A stretch of 64,000 bases of DNA from Bacteroidia bacterium (GCA_041391665.1 JAWKNO010000001.1:62001-126000), one strand, 5' to 3'; shown: positions 1-8,920, counted from the first letter of the stretch. Notes: generated from the letters alone by a model not told the origin. Program-made: numbers and translations.

Positions 1-800
1 AGTTCGTCAAATTCCATCTGATTGAGCTCGGCCAGCTTGTCCAGCATTTTTCTGCGGCTCTGCTTGTCTGTGCCGTCAGGGTTTTTCAAAAACAATACAG
101 GGTCTTCGCTATTGCTAAACTGCACGCCCTGATGTACACTATCCAGAAATCCATTGGTCCACAATTTAGCATATACACCTTGTCCGTTTCCCCTGCCTCT
201 GGACAACAAGACACAGAATGCGGGAAGATTTTTGTTTTCACTTCCCAGACCATAGCTTGCCCACGCGCCCATGCTTGGCCGGTTTCCCTGCTGTGCGCCG
301 GTCTGCATAAAAGTAAGCGCAGGGTCATGATTAATCGCCTCCGTGTGCATCGTGCGAATGATACACAGGTCATCGGCTATGCTGCCAATATTGGGGAGAA
401 GGTCGCTGATCCATGCTCCCGATTTTCCGTATTGTTTGAAGTCAAAATAAGACCCGACCAGTGGAAATTTGGTTTGATTGGATGTCATACCGGTAAGTCT
501 TTGTCCCATCCTGATGGAATCCGGCAGATCCTCCCCATGCATCTTGCGCAACATGGGTTTGTAGTCAAATGTTTCCAATTGAGAAGGCGCGCCATTCTGA
601 AAGAGGTAAATGACTCTTTTAGCTTTGGGTGCAAAATGGGTGAACCCCAGTGACATTGCGTCTGTGGCAGCATCTCCTCCGCTGAAAAGATCAGGGATCA
701 ACAGAGAGCCCAGTGCTACACTACCGATTCCAAGGCCAAGTTTTCCCAGAAAATGGCGGCGGTTTACGTTCAATCGGCTTTCGAGAAATTCGTTTGACAT
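1..800 (-). CDS. DUF1501 (sulfatase/phosphatase-like) exported protein, 3' end cut by the window
   Basis: Reading the minus strand from an ATG at 800 gives an open frame to the window edge (about 266 residues). It starts MSNEFLESRLNVNRRHFLGK, a Tat-type leader (RRHFLGK) followed by a hydrophobic stretch rich in Gly and Leu. The segment RVIYLFQNGAPSQLETFDYK and the later RTMHTEAINHDPA are typical of DUF1501, an alkaline-phosphatase-superfamily relative. DUF1501 genes nearly always sit beside DUF1549/DUF1553 cytochrome-like genes, and that is the next gene upstream, 26 bp away, so the two should form one operon. The substrate is unknown for the family. Family assignment is firm; function is not. 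Confidence 0.9.
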   Translation of the reverse strand, partial: MSNEFLESRLNVNRRHFLGKLGLGIGSVALGSLLIPDLFSGGDAATDAMSLGFTHFAPKAKRVIYLFQNGAPSQLETFDYKPMLRKMHGEDLPDSIRMGQRLTGMTSNQTKFPLVGSYFDFKQYGKSGAWISDLLPNIGSIADDLCIIRTMHTEAINHDPALTFMQTGAQQGNRPSMGAWASYGLGSENKNLPAFCVLLSRGRGNGQGVYAKLWTNGFLDSVHQGVQFSNSEDPVLFLKNPDGTDKQSRRKMLDKLAELNQMEFDE

Positions 801-826
801 GATATATTCAGGTTTGGGGTTGGGGT

Positions 827-3181
827 TCAGGATTTTGTAATGGCTTCTTCCATATTGTAGATCGTGTGAATCACCTGCATAAGTGCTGCAAGAGAGGCTT
901 TATCTTCTACTGGTGCATGGGGATACTCTCCTACGGCCAGCGATTTTTCTGCATTGGATTCATCTTCAGCAAAAGCTATTTTTTCTTCAGAAAGATAATT
1001 GGTCAACAAATCCAGCTCTTCCTTTTTAGGTTCCCGGCAAATGATGAGGCGAAAGGCCGTTTCGACCATCTGAGCGGGAGCAATATTCTTCTGGATCAGC
1101 TTTTCTGCCAGAACGCGGGAAGCTTCGAGCACCTGCGGGTCGTTGAGCATGACAAGTGCTTGCAGCGGCGTATTTGTCGCGATACGGCGCACTTCACACT
1201 GATCCCGGTTTGATGCATCAAACATCAGCATGACAGGCGGGGGAACGGTCCGTTTGATAAACACATACATTCCCCTGCGGTAAAGATCTTCATTGTGATC
1301 CTGTACATAGTTCATGAGAAGTCCCCGGCCAGAGGTGGCGGCCTCCCATAAGCCCTTGGGCTGATAGGGTTTTATACTCGGTCCGCCGATGGTTGGCGTA
1401 AGCAGTCCGCTGCTGGCGAGTACATGATCTCTGACGATTTCTGAGGCAAAACGAATCCTCGGAGCCCGGGCCAGATACAGATTTTCCGGATCTTTGTCAA
1501 GCATTTCGCGGCTGACCTCTGAAGACTGGCGATAAGTAGCGGACATAACGATCATCTTCATCAGCCGTTTGATATCCCAGCCATTTTCCCGAAAATCTAC
1601 AGCCAGCCAATCCAGTAGTTCAGGATGTGTGGGGAGATCGCCCTGCATACCAAAATCACCAACTGTTTTGACGATTCCCCGGCCAAATACTTCCTGCCAG
1701 ATGCGATTGACAAAAACTCTTGATGCGAGCGGATTTTCAGGAGCAAACAACCATTTTGTCAGTCCCAGCCGGTTTTTTTCAAAACGGGTGGTGTCAAAAG
1801 GCATGATCGTTTGGGGTGTGGCAAAACTCACCTCATCAGCAGGTGCATCGTAATTGCCGCGGTTTAGGATATGCGTGGAGCGAATGCCTACCGAATCCTT
1901 CATAATCATGACCATCACTGGCGCCGTATCTTTTTTATTAATGAAACTGAGATAATCAGCAACATCGGCTTCGGTGATCTTCATATTTGGCGGGTCTGCA
2001 AAAGATGCATCAATCGTACCTACCAGGCCTTTTTCCGGCACCTGATTGAAGAAAGAAAAAGTGCTGTAATAGTCTTTCTGAGAGATAGGGTCATACTTAT
2101 GATCATGGCATTTGGCACATTCAAAAGAAAGGCCCAACATAGCTTTGCCAAAGGTATTGGTGCGGTCGGTCACATATTCAATCCGGTATTCTTCATCAAT
2201 CACTCCGCCTTCCTGAGTGATTTTGTGGTTGCGGTTAAACCCTGTGGCGAGCAGCATTTCTTTGGAAGGTTGGGGGAGAAGGTCGCCGGCCAACTGCCAG
2301 GTAACAAATTTATCGTAGGGATAATTTTCATTAAAAGCGTGAATCACCCAGTCGCGCCAGGGCCACATGGTGCGGAGTCCGTCGTCCTGATACCCGTGAG
2401 AATCAGCGTAGCGTGCAACATCCAGCCATTGAATCGCCATTTTTTCTCCGTATGATTTGCTTGCGAGCAGTTCGTCAACCATTTTCTCGTATGCATCGGG
2501 AGAATTGTCGGCGAGAAAACGGTCTTGCATTTCAATCGTAGGTGGCAGGCCGGTGAGATCCATGGACACCCGTTTGAGCAGCCTTTCTTTGTCAGCTTCA
2601 GCATTAGGTTTAAGGCCAATTTCCTCAAGGTGCGCGAGCACAAATGCATCTATTTCATTTTTTACCCACTTTTTATTCTTCAATTTTGGGAGTGGTGCTT
2701 TTTCAGGGGGGATAAATGCCCAGTGCGGCTTGTATTCAGCGCCTTGTTCAATCCATTTTTTTATGAGGAGGATATCTCTTTCCGAGAGTTTCAGTTTGGA
2801 TTCAGGGGGAGGCATTCGTTCGGTAGTGTCTGTCGCCACGATGCGGTGAAAAACCGCAGATGCATCAGGGTTGCCGGCAACAAGGGCAAACTGATCGGGC
2901 GTTTCTTCCAAAGCGGCGAAGGCGCCTTCTGGCGTATCAAGCCGGAGGCCGGCTTTTCGCTGTTTGGCATCAGGGCCGTGGCATTTAAAACATTTATCGG
3001 AAAGAATCGGCCGTATATGCCGGTTGAAATCCACTTTTTCCGGGAGTGAATTTCCGGAAGAAATGAAAGTGTGTGCATTCAGCGTAAACAGTAGTACACA
3101 ACCAACGATACCCGCAACTCCGGCAATGAGCCACCTGGTACGCTTCTGTAAAGCTTTGAGGACTGATAGTAGGTTAGACAT
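827..3181 (-). CDS. Planctomycete-type cytochrome c / DUF1549 / DUF1553 membrane-anchored protein
   Basis: The 784-residue protein has an N-terminal membrane segment (about 17-35). A heme-binding CxxCH follows at 64-68 (CFKCHGP) within a PSCyt1-type domain. DUF1549 covers roughly 165-370 and carries a second CxxCH (CAKCHDHKYDP), and DUF1553 lies at about 470-730 (NPLASRVFVNRIWQEVFGRG). The family is abundant in Planctomycetes and some Bacteroidota and is thought to be periplasmic; its reaction is not established. Its partner is the DUF1501 gene immediately downstream, and the 26-bp gap argues for co-transcription. The length is normal for the family and no frameshift is seen. Confidence 0.92.
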   Translation of the reverse strand: MSNLLSVLKALQKRTRWLIAGVAGIVGCVLLFTLNAHTFISSGNSLPEKVDFNRHIRPILSDKCFKCHGPDAKQRKAGLRLDTPEGAFAALEETPDQFALVAGNPDASAVFHRIVATDTTERMPPPESKLKLSERDILLIKKWIEQGAEYKPHWAFIPPEKAPLPKLKNKKWVKNEIDAFVLAHLEEIGLKPNAEADKERLLKRVSMDLTGLPPTIEMQDRFLADNSPDAYEKMVDELLASKSYGEKMAIQWLDVARYADSHGYQDDGLRTMWPWRDWVIHAFNENYPYDKFVTWQLAGDLLPQPSKEMLLATGFNRNHKITQEGGVIDEEYRIEYVTDRTNTFGKAMLGLSFECAKCHDHKYDPISQKDYYSTFSFFNQVPEKGLVGTIDASFADPPNMKITEADVADYLSFINKKDTAPVMVMIMKDSVGIRSTHILNRGNYDAPADEVSFATPQTIMPFDTTRFEKNRLGLTKWLFAPENPLASRVFVNRIWQEVFGRGIVKTVGDFGMQGDLPTHPELLDWLAVDFRENGWDIKRLMKMIVMSATYRQSSEVSREMLDKDPENLYLARAPRIRFASEIVRDHVLASSGLLTPTIGGPSIKPYQPKGLWEAATSGRGLLMNYVQDHNEDLYRRGMYVFIKRTVPPPVMLMFDASNRDQCEVRRIATNTPLQALVMLNDPQVLEASRVLAEKLIQKNIAPAQMVETAFRLIICREPKKEELDLLTNYLSEEKIAFAEDESNAEKSLAVGEYPHAPVEDKASLAALMQVIHTIYNMEEAITKS

Positions 3182-3261
3182 GTTAGTAGTATCCTGGGTA
3201 AATCAGCAAATCTTGTCCTAATTTAAAAAAATTCCCCACAAAAACGCGTTCATCCACAAGA

Positions 3262-3801
3262 TCAATCCACAGAAACTCCTGCTTCTTCGACTTTTACGTC
3301 TTCGGGCAAATAGATCATTGGATCGACTTTTTCTTTGTCATGGATGACTTCGTAGTGCAGGTGCGGCCCGGTGGACAGTCCGGTATTTCCAGAATAGCCA
3401 ATCAATTGGCCGGCGATCACCACTTCTCCTGCGGTAACAACCATTTTTGACAGATGGGCATATCTGCTTACGTACGAATTGTCATGGTGAATATCGATCA
3501 TCATCCCATAACTGCCTGAGGTTTCGACTGCTTCAAGTACAATACCCGAGCCTGCGGCATACACTGCGGTGCCTTCCTTCGCTCTGAAATCCACCCCCTG
3601 ATGCATTCTTGATTCCTGCAAAACCGGGTGCATACGCATACCAAAACCCGACACGACCAATCCATTTTTTACCGGAGAGAGGTAGGGCATATAGAGGTTT
3701 GAGGAAGCAGGAGTAAAAGACAGATACACGGTGCCCAGTACCAGGGCCATTAACCAGGTACTTTCATGCAAAAAATTATTGCTGCTACCTCGTTTACTCA
3801 T
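3262..3801 (-). CDS. M23 family metallopeptidase (LytM/peptidoglycan endopeptidase-like)
   Basis: I chose the start at 3801 (MSKRGSSNNF), giving 179 residues. The longer frame to 3918 would run back through the end of the upstream haloperoxidase gene. A single hydrophobic segment (about 15-32) is a membrane anchor or uncleaved signal. The remainder is an M23 domain with the zinc ligands visible: H of RMHQGVDFRA with its Asp four residues on, and H-x-H in TGPHLHYEV. The role would be cutting peptidoglycan cross-links in the periplasm. It lies 13 bp downstream of the haloperoxidase-like gene and may be co-transcribed with it, though the functions look unrelated. Confidence 0.88.
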   Translation of the reverse strand: MSKRGSSNNFLHESTWLMALVLGTVYLSFTPASSNLYMPYLSPVKNGLVVSGFGMRMHPVLQESRMHQGVDFRAKEGTAVYAAGSGIVLEAVETSGSYGMMIDIHHDNSYVSRYAHLSKMVVTAGEVVIAGQLIGYSGNTGLSTGPHLHYEVIHDKEKVDPMIYLPEDVKVEEAGVSVD

Positions 3802-3814
3802 CACACAACGGCTA

Positions 3815-6013
3815 TCACAAGACCTGAATTTTATGCGCATTGGAGAAGGTATCTCCCGTAATGCGGATAATATATGTACCGGGAGAAGTTTCATTTGGAA
3901 TATCGAGTATCCATTCAAATCCCGATTTCAAGAATTTAACTTCGATCTGTCGACCCGCAAGGTCAAACATTTGTATATCTATCATATCGGTAAGCACATT
4001 TACCCTTACTGTCATGTTCTCAGTCGCATAAAGCGGGTTGGGGAAAAGTTGTGTTGCTGGTGGTTCGGGCGCATTCGGCGCATTCCCGGTGAAATATTTT
4101 TCTGCTAAATTAAAGGCTTCCACCCCGATTTCCATTCCCATAAACCTGCCGGGAATATCATCCATCGGCGGATGGATTCCGCCCCAGATACGCGAGAGGC
4201 TCGTCTGATCGGAAGCATCGCGATAAGTTGCCCATTGGAGAATCACATCCATACTGGGACCTTCTTCAAACACCAGAAACTCATTTTTCTTTGCCACAAA
4301 TCCGCTCATTCCTCCTGGAAAATACTCATCGCCCGTAAGCATTGTCATCACCTCCGCGGCAGCCCGTGAGTAGGTAGAATGGCCCGAAACATACCCGGCA
4401 AAAGGGGGTGTCACAAATGTAGGGCGCTGATAGGGCCACCAGTTTTCGGCCAGAATCCAGTCCACACCGGCTTCATCGGTTTCCGGATCAAAGATAAAAT
4501 CCGGGCCTTTCCACGCAAACAGTTTGATCTTACCTACATTTTTATTGCCGGCTCCCGCCAGCGGGTCTCCGGCTTCCACAAGTTCGACAAAACCAGGAAC
4601 CAGAGGGATTCCCGCGACATGATAATTGGGCAGTGTAGGATCGGAGCTTTGGCCCCGGTCGGCCATATAGCGAATGGCCGATACCGGGCGGGTATAATCG
4701 TACCACCCTTTGACCCCCCAGGCAGAAATGGCGACATCGTGCATGGCCCCTCCCATCAGCAGGTAAGCTTTGACATCCCATTCCAGATCATCGAGTACGT
4801 TTCCCTGGCCTTTAAATCGTTTTTGAAGGGCGGGGTGATCATTGACATAGTTGAGGATGGTAAACCAATGCCCGGGAGGCGTTTCAGATGCCGGACCATC
4901 GGCCCAGAACTCAGCAAGTACACGGGCATAGTCTGCCCGGGGCACATATTGTGGTTCGTAGGGCTGACCGGTATAGGGGTTTATTTCCCTTCCCCGGCTG
5001 GCATCACCACCATTTATCAGATCATAAAACGCAGGATAATCTTTAGCACTGGTGGGATAACTTTCAATATTACCGATAGAAGCAGGAGAAATATCCCACA
5101 TCACACTATCGCGGGGGTCGAGGTGTCCTGACCATACCGCTACCAGGTTAAATCCCCACATATATTCAGCCGATCCATCGCCACCATTTTCCGGATCGAT
5201 ATAAGACGGTGGGCCCGGATCGTGATAGACCCAGTATTCATTTCCATCCCGCTCGTAAATGGTAAGATCCTCTTCTGTGAGAGAGAAAGGCGTCACTCTT
5301 CCCCATTCGGGGCTGAGAAAGGGTTGTGTACGACCGGGAATAGGGTTTCCTGACTGATCGATAAAAACCTCCAGAGAAATAGGCTGCCAGCGATTGGGAT
5401 CCTGAATATAGGGGTTGCCGGGAATGTCGGGGGCAATGGCAGGATTTACAGGTTCGTAGAAACGGTTGGCATATTGATTTTTTTCATTGGAGCCATCCTG
5501 AAGGCCAAAGTCAATGATTCTTTCGGCGATATAGTTTCCCAGTGCGGCCGGGTTGCCGGTATTGTAATTAATACTGGTGAAGGTCGGGTCATAACCCAAA
5601 GCCTGGAACAACGAGTCACATTCATCGATAATTTTCGCGGCGCTGGGAGATTTGGCAAACCGATGGCGCAGTACACGGTAAACCGCGTAGCTGATCGCCT
5701 CTTCCTGCGCGGCTTTCACATTGGCCGGAGCGGGTACCCCTGTAAAGGAGCAGGTATAATTGCCGACCGTTTTTCCCAGAAAAAAAGTCTCCGCCACGGG
5801 GTCATACACCGCCCAGGCATCGTACATGGCGAGCGAAGTATGAAACAGGTTTCGGGCATGAACGGTAGGTCTTGCAAAATCGCCCCGTATCGCATCCAGA
5901 AGTACTTCATTCCACTGCCGGGCGACAGAATGCGGTTGTGCAAAAGAAGACGGGAGCAACCCGTACATCAGAAAAAATACAACAAAATACGATGGGTAAA
6001 GTAGTTTTTTCAT
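3815..6013 (-). CDS. Secreted vanadium-dependent haloperoxidase / PAP2-superfamily protein with T9SS sorting domain
   Basis: The 732-residue protein starts with a signal peptide (LYPSYFVVFFLMYGLLPSSFAQ). The vanadate/phosphate-binding signatures of the haloperoxidase-PAP2 fold are present: SGHSTYSRAAAEV near residue 545 and RIWGGIHPPMDD near 605. The last 75 or so residues (TQLFPNPLYATENMTV... to TYIIRITGD) form a type A C-terminal sorting domain, so the protein should leave the cell through the type IX secretion system. Whether it oxidises halide or hydrolyses phosphate cannot be told from sequence; large secreted Bacteroidota members are usually annotated as haloperoxidases. The M23 gene follows closely downstream. 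Confidence 0.88.
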   Translation of the reverse strand: MKKLLYPSYFVVFFLMYGLLPSSFAQPHSVARQWNEVLLDAIRGDFARPTVHARNLFHTSLAMYDAWAVYDPVAETFFLGKTVGNYTCSFTGVPAPANVKAAQEEAISYAVYRVLRHRFAKSPSAAKIIDECDSLFQALGYDPTFTSINYNTGNPAALGNYIAERIIDFGLQDGSNEKNQYANRFYEPVNPAIAPDIPGNPYIQDPNRWQPISLEVFIDQSGNPIPGRTQPFLSPEWGRVTPFSLTEEDLTIYERDGNEYWVYHDPGPPSYIDPENGGDGSAEYMWGFNLVAVWSGHLDPRDSVMWDISPASIGNIESYPTSAKDYPAFYDLINGGDASRGREINPYTGQPYEPQYVPRADYARVLAEFWADGPASETPPGHWFTILNYVNDHPALQKRFKGQGNVLDDLEWDVKAYLLMGGAMHDVAISAWGVKGWYDYTRPVSAIRYMADRGQSSDPTLPNYHVAGIPLVPGFVELVEAGDPLAGAGNKNVGKIKLFAWKGPDFIFDPETDEAGVDWILAENWWPYQRPTFVTPPFAGYVSGHSTYSRAAAEVMTMLTGDEYFPGGMSGFVAKKNEFLVFEEGPSMDVILQWATYRDASDQTSLSRIWGGIHPPMDDIPGRFMGMEIGVEAFNLAEKYFTGNAPNAPEPPATQLFPNPLYATENMTVRVNVLTDMIDIQMFDLAGRQIEVKFLKSGFEWILDIPNETSPGTYIIRITGDTFSNAHKIQVL

Positions 6014-6265
6014 TTGGTTGAGTGGTTAGGCGCGAAGGAACGAAATGAAGGGACTCTCAATCTCAAATTTACTAAAATATCGGCGGATGTTAATAATCCG
6101 GAGATAAAATTTGAACTTACCGCCAGAGGCATTTAGAATAAAAATGAGGATTATATTGAAGTATTGACAATTTTAGCCGACCTTACACCTACACCCCTCT
6201 AAGACAACAGCATCAACCAATTTTTACCCCCCATAAAAAAGATCTGAGCGCTTCAATAAACGAAT

Positions 6266-6856
6266 ATGGTACTATACATAAAATACATGGTCAGTCTGCG
6301 CTGCAAAATGATTATCAAGGAAGAATTGACAAAACTGAAACTGTCCTATACACTGATTGACAATGGTAAAGTTGAAATCCGGGAAGCGATCACGACTATA
6401 CAGCGCGAGCAGCTTAAAAAGAGCCTCCTGAAATCAGGGATGCAATTGCTCAATGACGCGGATAGTATGCTTATAGAAAAGATAAAAAATGTGCTGAAGG
6501 ATATGATTTATAATTCCAACGAAATAGATGAAAAACATTATGCCGACCACCTTAGTGATAAATTAAACTGCGATTATCACTACCTCTCCAGCCTGTTTTC
6601 AGAAATAAAAGGCCTTTCCATCGAACATTATATCGCCATGCATAAAATTGAAAGAGTAAAGGAGCTTTTACTATATGAAGACCTGAACCTGACTCAAATT
6701 TGCAATAAACTACACTACAAAAATGTAGAAAACTTATCCTACCAGTTCAAAAAAATTACAGGTTTGACGCCTTCCTTTTACAGACAAGTAAAACAGAAGC
6801 GTATGAACGTCCGCCATCAATATGAGACTATTCCCAAACCACCAACGCCTCGATAA
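6266..6856 (+). CDS. AraC-family regulator with small N-terminal HMA-like domain (copy 1)
   Basis: The 196-residue protein has a C-terminal AraC-type double helix-turn-helix (about 95-185), including the signature QICNKLHYKNVENLSYQFKK and TGLTPSFYR. The N-terminal 60 residues (LYIKYMVSLRCKM...) resemble the short metal-associated-like domain of a common Bacteroidota AraC subfamily. From memory that subfamily usually carries a CxxC-type MVCxRC motif; here the first Cys is Ser. The gene is followed 2 bp later by a diverged paralogue, so the pair is co-transcribed. Five identically spaced direct-repeat promoters lie just downstream, and the 21-bp repeat period is what an AraC-type protein would bind. 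That these two proteins are the activators is an inference. Confidence 0.9.
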   Translation: MVLYIKYMVSLRCKMIIKEELTKLKLSYTLIDNGKVEIREAITTIQREQLKKSLLKSGMQLLNDADSMLIEKIKNVLKDMIYNSNEIDEKHYADHLSDKLNCDYHYLSSLFSEIKGLSIEHYIAMHKIERVKELLLYEDLNLTQICNKLHYKNVENLSYQFKKITGLTPSFYRQVKQKRMNVRHQYETIPKPPTPR

Positions 6857-6858
6857 TA

Positions 6859-7419
6859 TTGAAGTTATACATCAAATATATGGTTAGCCATCGCTGTAAG
6901 ATGATCGTGGCGGAAGAACTGGTAAAACTGGGGATTCGCTATTTCAGTATTGACCTTGGCATGGTTGAACTTTTTGAAGATATTACAAAAAAACAGCACG
7001 AGGAGCTGAAAAAAAATCTCATGGCAGACGGTTTGGAGTTGTTGGAAAGTAAAAAGAGCATTCTTGTTGAAAAAATAAAACATGTGGTCATAGAGATGAT
7101 TCATTATATGGACGAATTGCCAAATGTGAATTACTCAGATTATATCAGTGAAAAGCTGGGCTTCGATTATACCTATTTATCCAATATATTTTCAGAGGTG
7201 AAGGGTATCACCCTGCAGCAGTATATCATCATCCACAAAATTGAAAAGGTCAAAGAATTGCTGTTATATGACGAGTTGAATCTGACCGAGATTTCCTATA
7301 AAATGCATTACAGCAGCGTAGCACATTTGTCCAACCAGTTTAAGAAAGTCACAGGCCTGTCTCCTTCCTTCTTCAAAAAGCTAAAACATAAGCGAGAAGT
7401 CAACCTGGAAGACCTGTGA
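6859..7419 (+). CDS. AraC-family regulator with small N-terminal HMA-like domain (copy 2, TTG start)
   Basis: This 186-residue paralogue of the preceding gene aligns from its first residue (LYIKYMVSHRCKM) to the C-terminal HTH (EISYKMHYSSVAHLSNQFKK, TGLSPSFFK). That alignment supports the TTG start at 6859 over the internal ATG that would delete seven matching residues. The start lies 2 bp after the upstream stop, so translation is probably coupled. As in copy 1, the expected first Cys of the N-terminal motif is Ser. The stop codon overlaps the TGTGA element of the first promoter module, placing the regulator genes directly against the first predicted target. Divergence between copies is greatest in the N-terminal half. 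Confidence 0.88.
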   Translation: MKLYIKYMVSHRCKMIVAEELVKLGIRYFSIDLGMVELFEDITKKQHEELKKNLMADGLELLESKKSILVEKIKHVVIEMIHYMDELPNVNYSDYISEKLGFDYTYLSNIFSEVKGITLQQYIIIHKIEKVKELLLYDELNLTEISYKMHYSSVAHLSNQFKKVTGLSPSFFKKLKHKREVNLEDL

Positions 7420-7479
7420 TATATGTAAAACTCCCTTATAAGTATGTAACGATTGACGTAGACAGAGTACAGATATTTG
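7415..7479 (+). promoter_or_regulatory. 65-bp promoter module A (TGTGA, two ATGTAA boxes, -7 box)
   Basis: TGTGA at 7415 is followed by ATGTAA at 7423, a second ATGTAA at 7444 (21 bp on) and the -7-like GATATTTG at 7472 (28 bp after the second box). Four other modules with exactly these spacings occur in the next 5.5 kb. The second box would overlap the -33 region, a position suited to activation. It drives the 106-residue membrane protein gene beginning 62 bp downstream. Confidence 0.75.
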
Positions 7480-7541
7480 TACTGTGAGAGTTCCTCATAA
7501 CCTGACCCGCCAGCTTTCGGGAAGATAAAATATTAAACCAA

Positions 7542-7862
7542 ATGAAAAAATTATCTGTAATCGCAGCAGCATTGCTGTTGTTCGCATCTGTCCCCCTATC
7601 CTTGTCCGCTTCTACTGAAGCAACCGCTATTTCGCTGCCTTCGGATAAACCAAAACCGGTTGAATCACCCGAAAATACAGCTTTAATCAACCGTTTAGAC
7701 GAAATTAAAGCAATGGATAAATCAGAGATGACTTCGGCGGAAAAGAAAGAATTGCGAAATGAAGCAAAAGAGACTAAAAAGAATCTCAGACTGGGAGGAG
7801 GGGTATACCTTTCAGCCGGCGCATTGGTGCTAATCATTGTTTTACTGATTGTCCTTCTCTAA
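7542..7862 (+). CDS. Small exported protein with C-terminal membrane segment
   Basis: This 106-residue protein has a signal-like N-terminus (MKKLSVIAAALLLFASVPLS), a charged middle that could form a helix (EMTSAEKKELRNEAKETKKN) and a very hydrophobic C-terminal segment (GALVLIIVLLIVLL). It should be anchored in the inner membrane by its tail with the charged part outside the cytoplasm. Proteins of this shape recur in Bacteroidota stress clusters, but I know no function. It is the first gene after promoter module A and probably shares a transcript with the following small gene. Confidence 0.8.
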   Translation: MKKLSVIAAALLLFASVPLSLSASTEATAISLPSDKPKPVESPENTALINRLDEIKAMDKSEMTSAEKKELRNEAKETKKNLRLGGGVYLSAGALVLIIVLLIVLL

Positions 7863-7931
7863 ATGTATCAATAAAATGGCAGTTTTCAGAAGTCATTCCA
7901 TGACTGATTTAGAACCACCCAAAGACAGGCA

Positions 7932-8144
7932 ATGAAAAAAATAGGCATCATCATTTTTGCAATCGGTTTACTGATTACCATTTACACCGGATTCAATTTT
8001 GTAACAAAAAAGAAAATCGTGGATGTAGGTGAAATACAAATCACCCAAGACAAAAACCATACAGTAACCTGGTCACCCTTAGTCGGTGTTGCAGTGATGG
8101 TTGTGGGGGGAGGTATGTTTTTAGTCGGGCAAAAAAAATCATGA
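7932..8144 (+). CDS. Small two-TM membrane protein (DUF3185-like)
   Basis: A 70-residue protein with two hydrophobic segments, at about 3-24 (IGIIIFAIGLLITIYTGFNF) and 47-66 (LVGVAVMVVGGGMFLVGQ), joined by a short polar loop containing KKKIVDVGEI. The arrangement resembles small DUF3185-type membrane proteins, an assignment I hold weakly. It lies 69 bp after the 106-residue gene and ends 50 bp before a 46-bp perfect palindrome that would stop transcription. Confidence 0.75.
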   Translation: MKKIGIIIFAIGLLITIYTGFNFVTKKKIVDVGEIQITQDKNHTVTWSPLVGVAVMVVGGGMFLVGQKKS

Positions 8145-8194
8145 CAGAAGTAAGTAAGAGAGATTCATCATCAATCTTATTAACTTAAAAAATC

Positions 8195-8240
8195 CGCCAC
8201 ATTTTATCCAGACTTATATAAGTCTGGATAAAATGTGGCG
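8195..8240. terminator. 46-bp perfect palindrome between convergent genes
   Basis: Two 23-nt arms are exact reverse complements with no unpaired centre (CGCCACATTTTATCCAGAC ... GTCTGGATAAAATGTGGCG outer parts). It sits between the convergent genes ending at 8144 (+) and 8249 (-). Read on the minus strand the stem is followed by GGATTTTTTAAG, a U-tract, so it is a good Rho-independent terminator for the beta-barrel gene. On the plus strand the U-tract is weak. Confidence 0.8.
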
Positions 8241-8248
8241 AAACCTTA

Positions 8249-8920
8249 TTATAGACGGTACCCAAGGGAAAGTCCAAAGCCGGTGTTTTTTACAGATGTT
8301 TTATCACTGCCGGTTATTCGGTTGTCTTCAGGGTTAATTTTAATCATCCCCAGTTGTGTATTCAGTTGGAAAAATATCCCGTTTGCCAACTCATATCCGG
8401 CAAAAACGTTTCCGCCTACATCCAGGGGTTTAAAATATACTACGGTAAGGGGATCCGTTACTTCCACAACGTTTTGGAATTTAACCGGAGTATCAAGCGT
8501 GATCGGTCCACCTTCCGTTTTTACCTTACCTCCGATACCATAACCAACGTACGGTCCGAATCCCACCATAACATATCCGGAACCCAGCAAACCTTTGTAA
8601 ACTAAATTCAAAGGCAATTCCAGATAAGAAAGATGGTAAGTACTTGTTAGTAACGCATTTGTACTTTTCGCCCCTTTTGTGGAAAACAGTAAGCCAGGTT
8701 GAAAATAAAATTCCGGAGCAATGGGTATCTGAACATTGATACCTGCGTGGAAGCCTACAATCAAATCATTTTCAAGGGTACTTTCATCCACATCTTTTCC
8801 ATTCAAATTCTGAAGATTCACACCGCCAAGAACGGCAAAAGCGGTTTTTGTACTTTGTGCATTTGCCATTGGGGCGAAAAACATAAGTATTCCTATAAAA
8901 ACATATAGTTTGGTATTCAT
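8249..8920 (-). CDS. Outer-membrane beta-barrel (porin-family) protein
   Basis: This 223-residue protein has a signal peptide (MNTKLYVFIGILMFFAPMANAQ). Alternating hydrophobic strands follow, of the kind found in the Bacteroidota outer-membrane beta-barrel family (FHAGINVQIPIAPEFYFQPGLLFSTKG, LELPLNLVYKG, GFGPYVGYGIGGKV). The final residue pattern GLSLGYRL fits a barrel C-terminus ending in a hydrophobic residue. It would form a small eight-strand-type barrel. The gene lies downstream of the OmpA-like gene on the same strand, 78 bp away, and ends against the 46-bp palindromic terminator. It may be read from the OmpA promoter (module E) as well as its own. Confidence 0.85.
   Translation of the reverse strand: MNTKLYVFIGILMFFAPMANAQSTKTAFAVLGGVNLQNLNGKDVDESTLENDLIVGFHAGINVQIPIAPEFYFQPGLLFSTKGAKSTNALLTSTYHLSYLELPLNLVYKGLLGSGYVMVGFGPYVGYGIGGKVKTEGGPITLDTPVKFQNVVEVTDPLTVVYFKPLDVGGNVFAGYELANGIFFQLNTQLGMIKINPEDNRITGSDKTSVKNTGFGLSLGYRL

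Noticed and set aside
132..653. A 173-residue plus-strand reading frame
   Set aside because: It is the antisense shadow of the DUF1501 gene, whose minus-strand frame has a Tat signal and family motifs over the same bases.
3510..3545. A TGAGGTTTCGACTGCTTCAAG stretch resembling the TGAG palindromes
   Set aside because: It encodes ordinary M23 residues (EAVETSGS) and lacks complementary arms.
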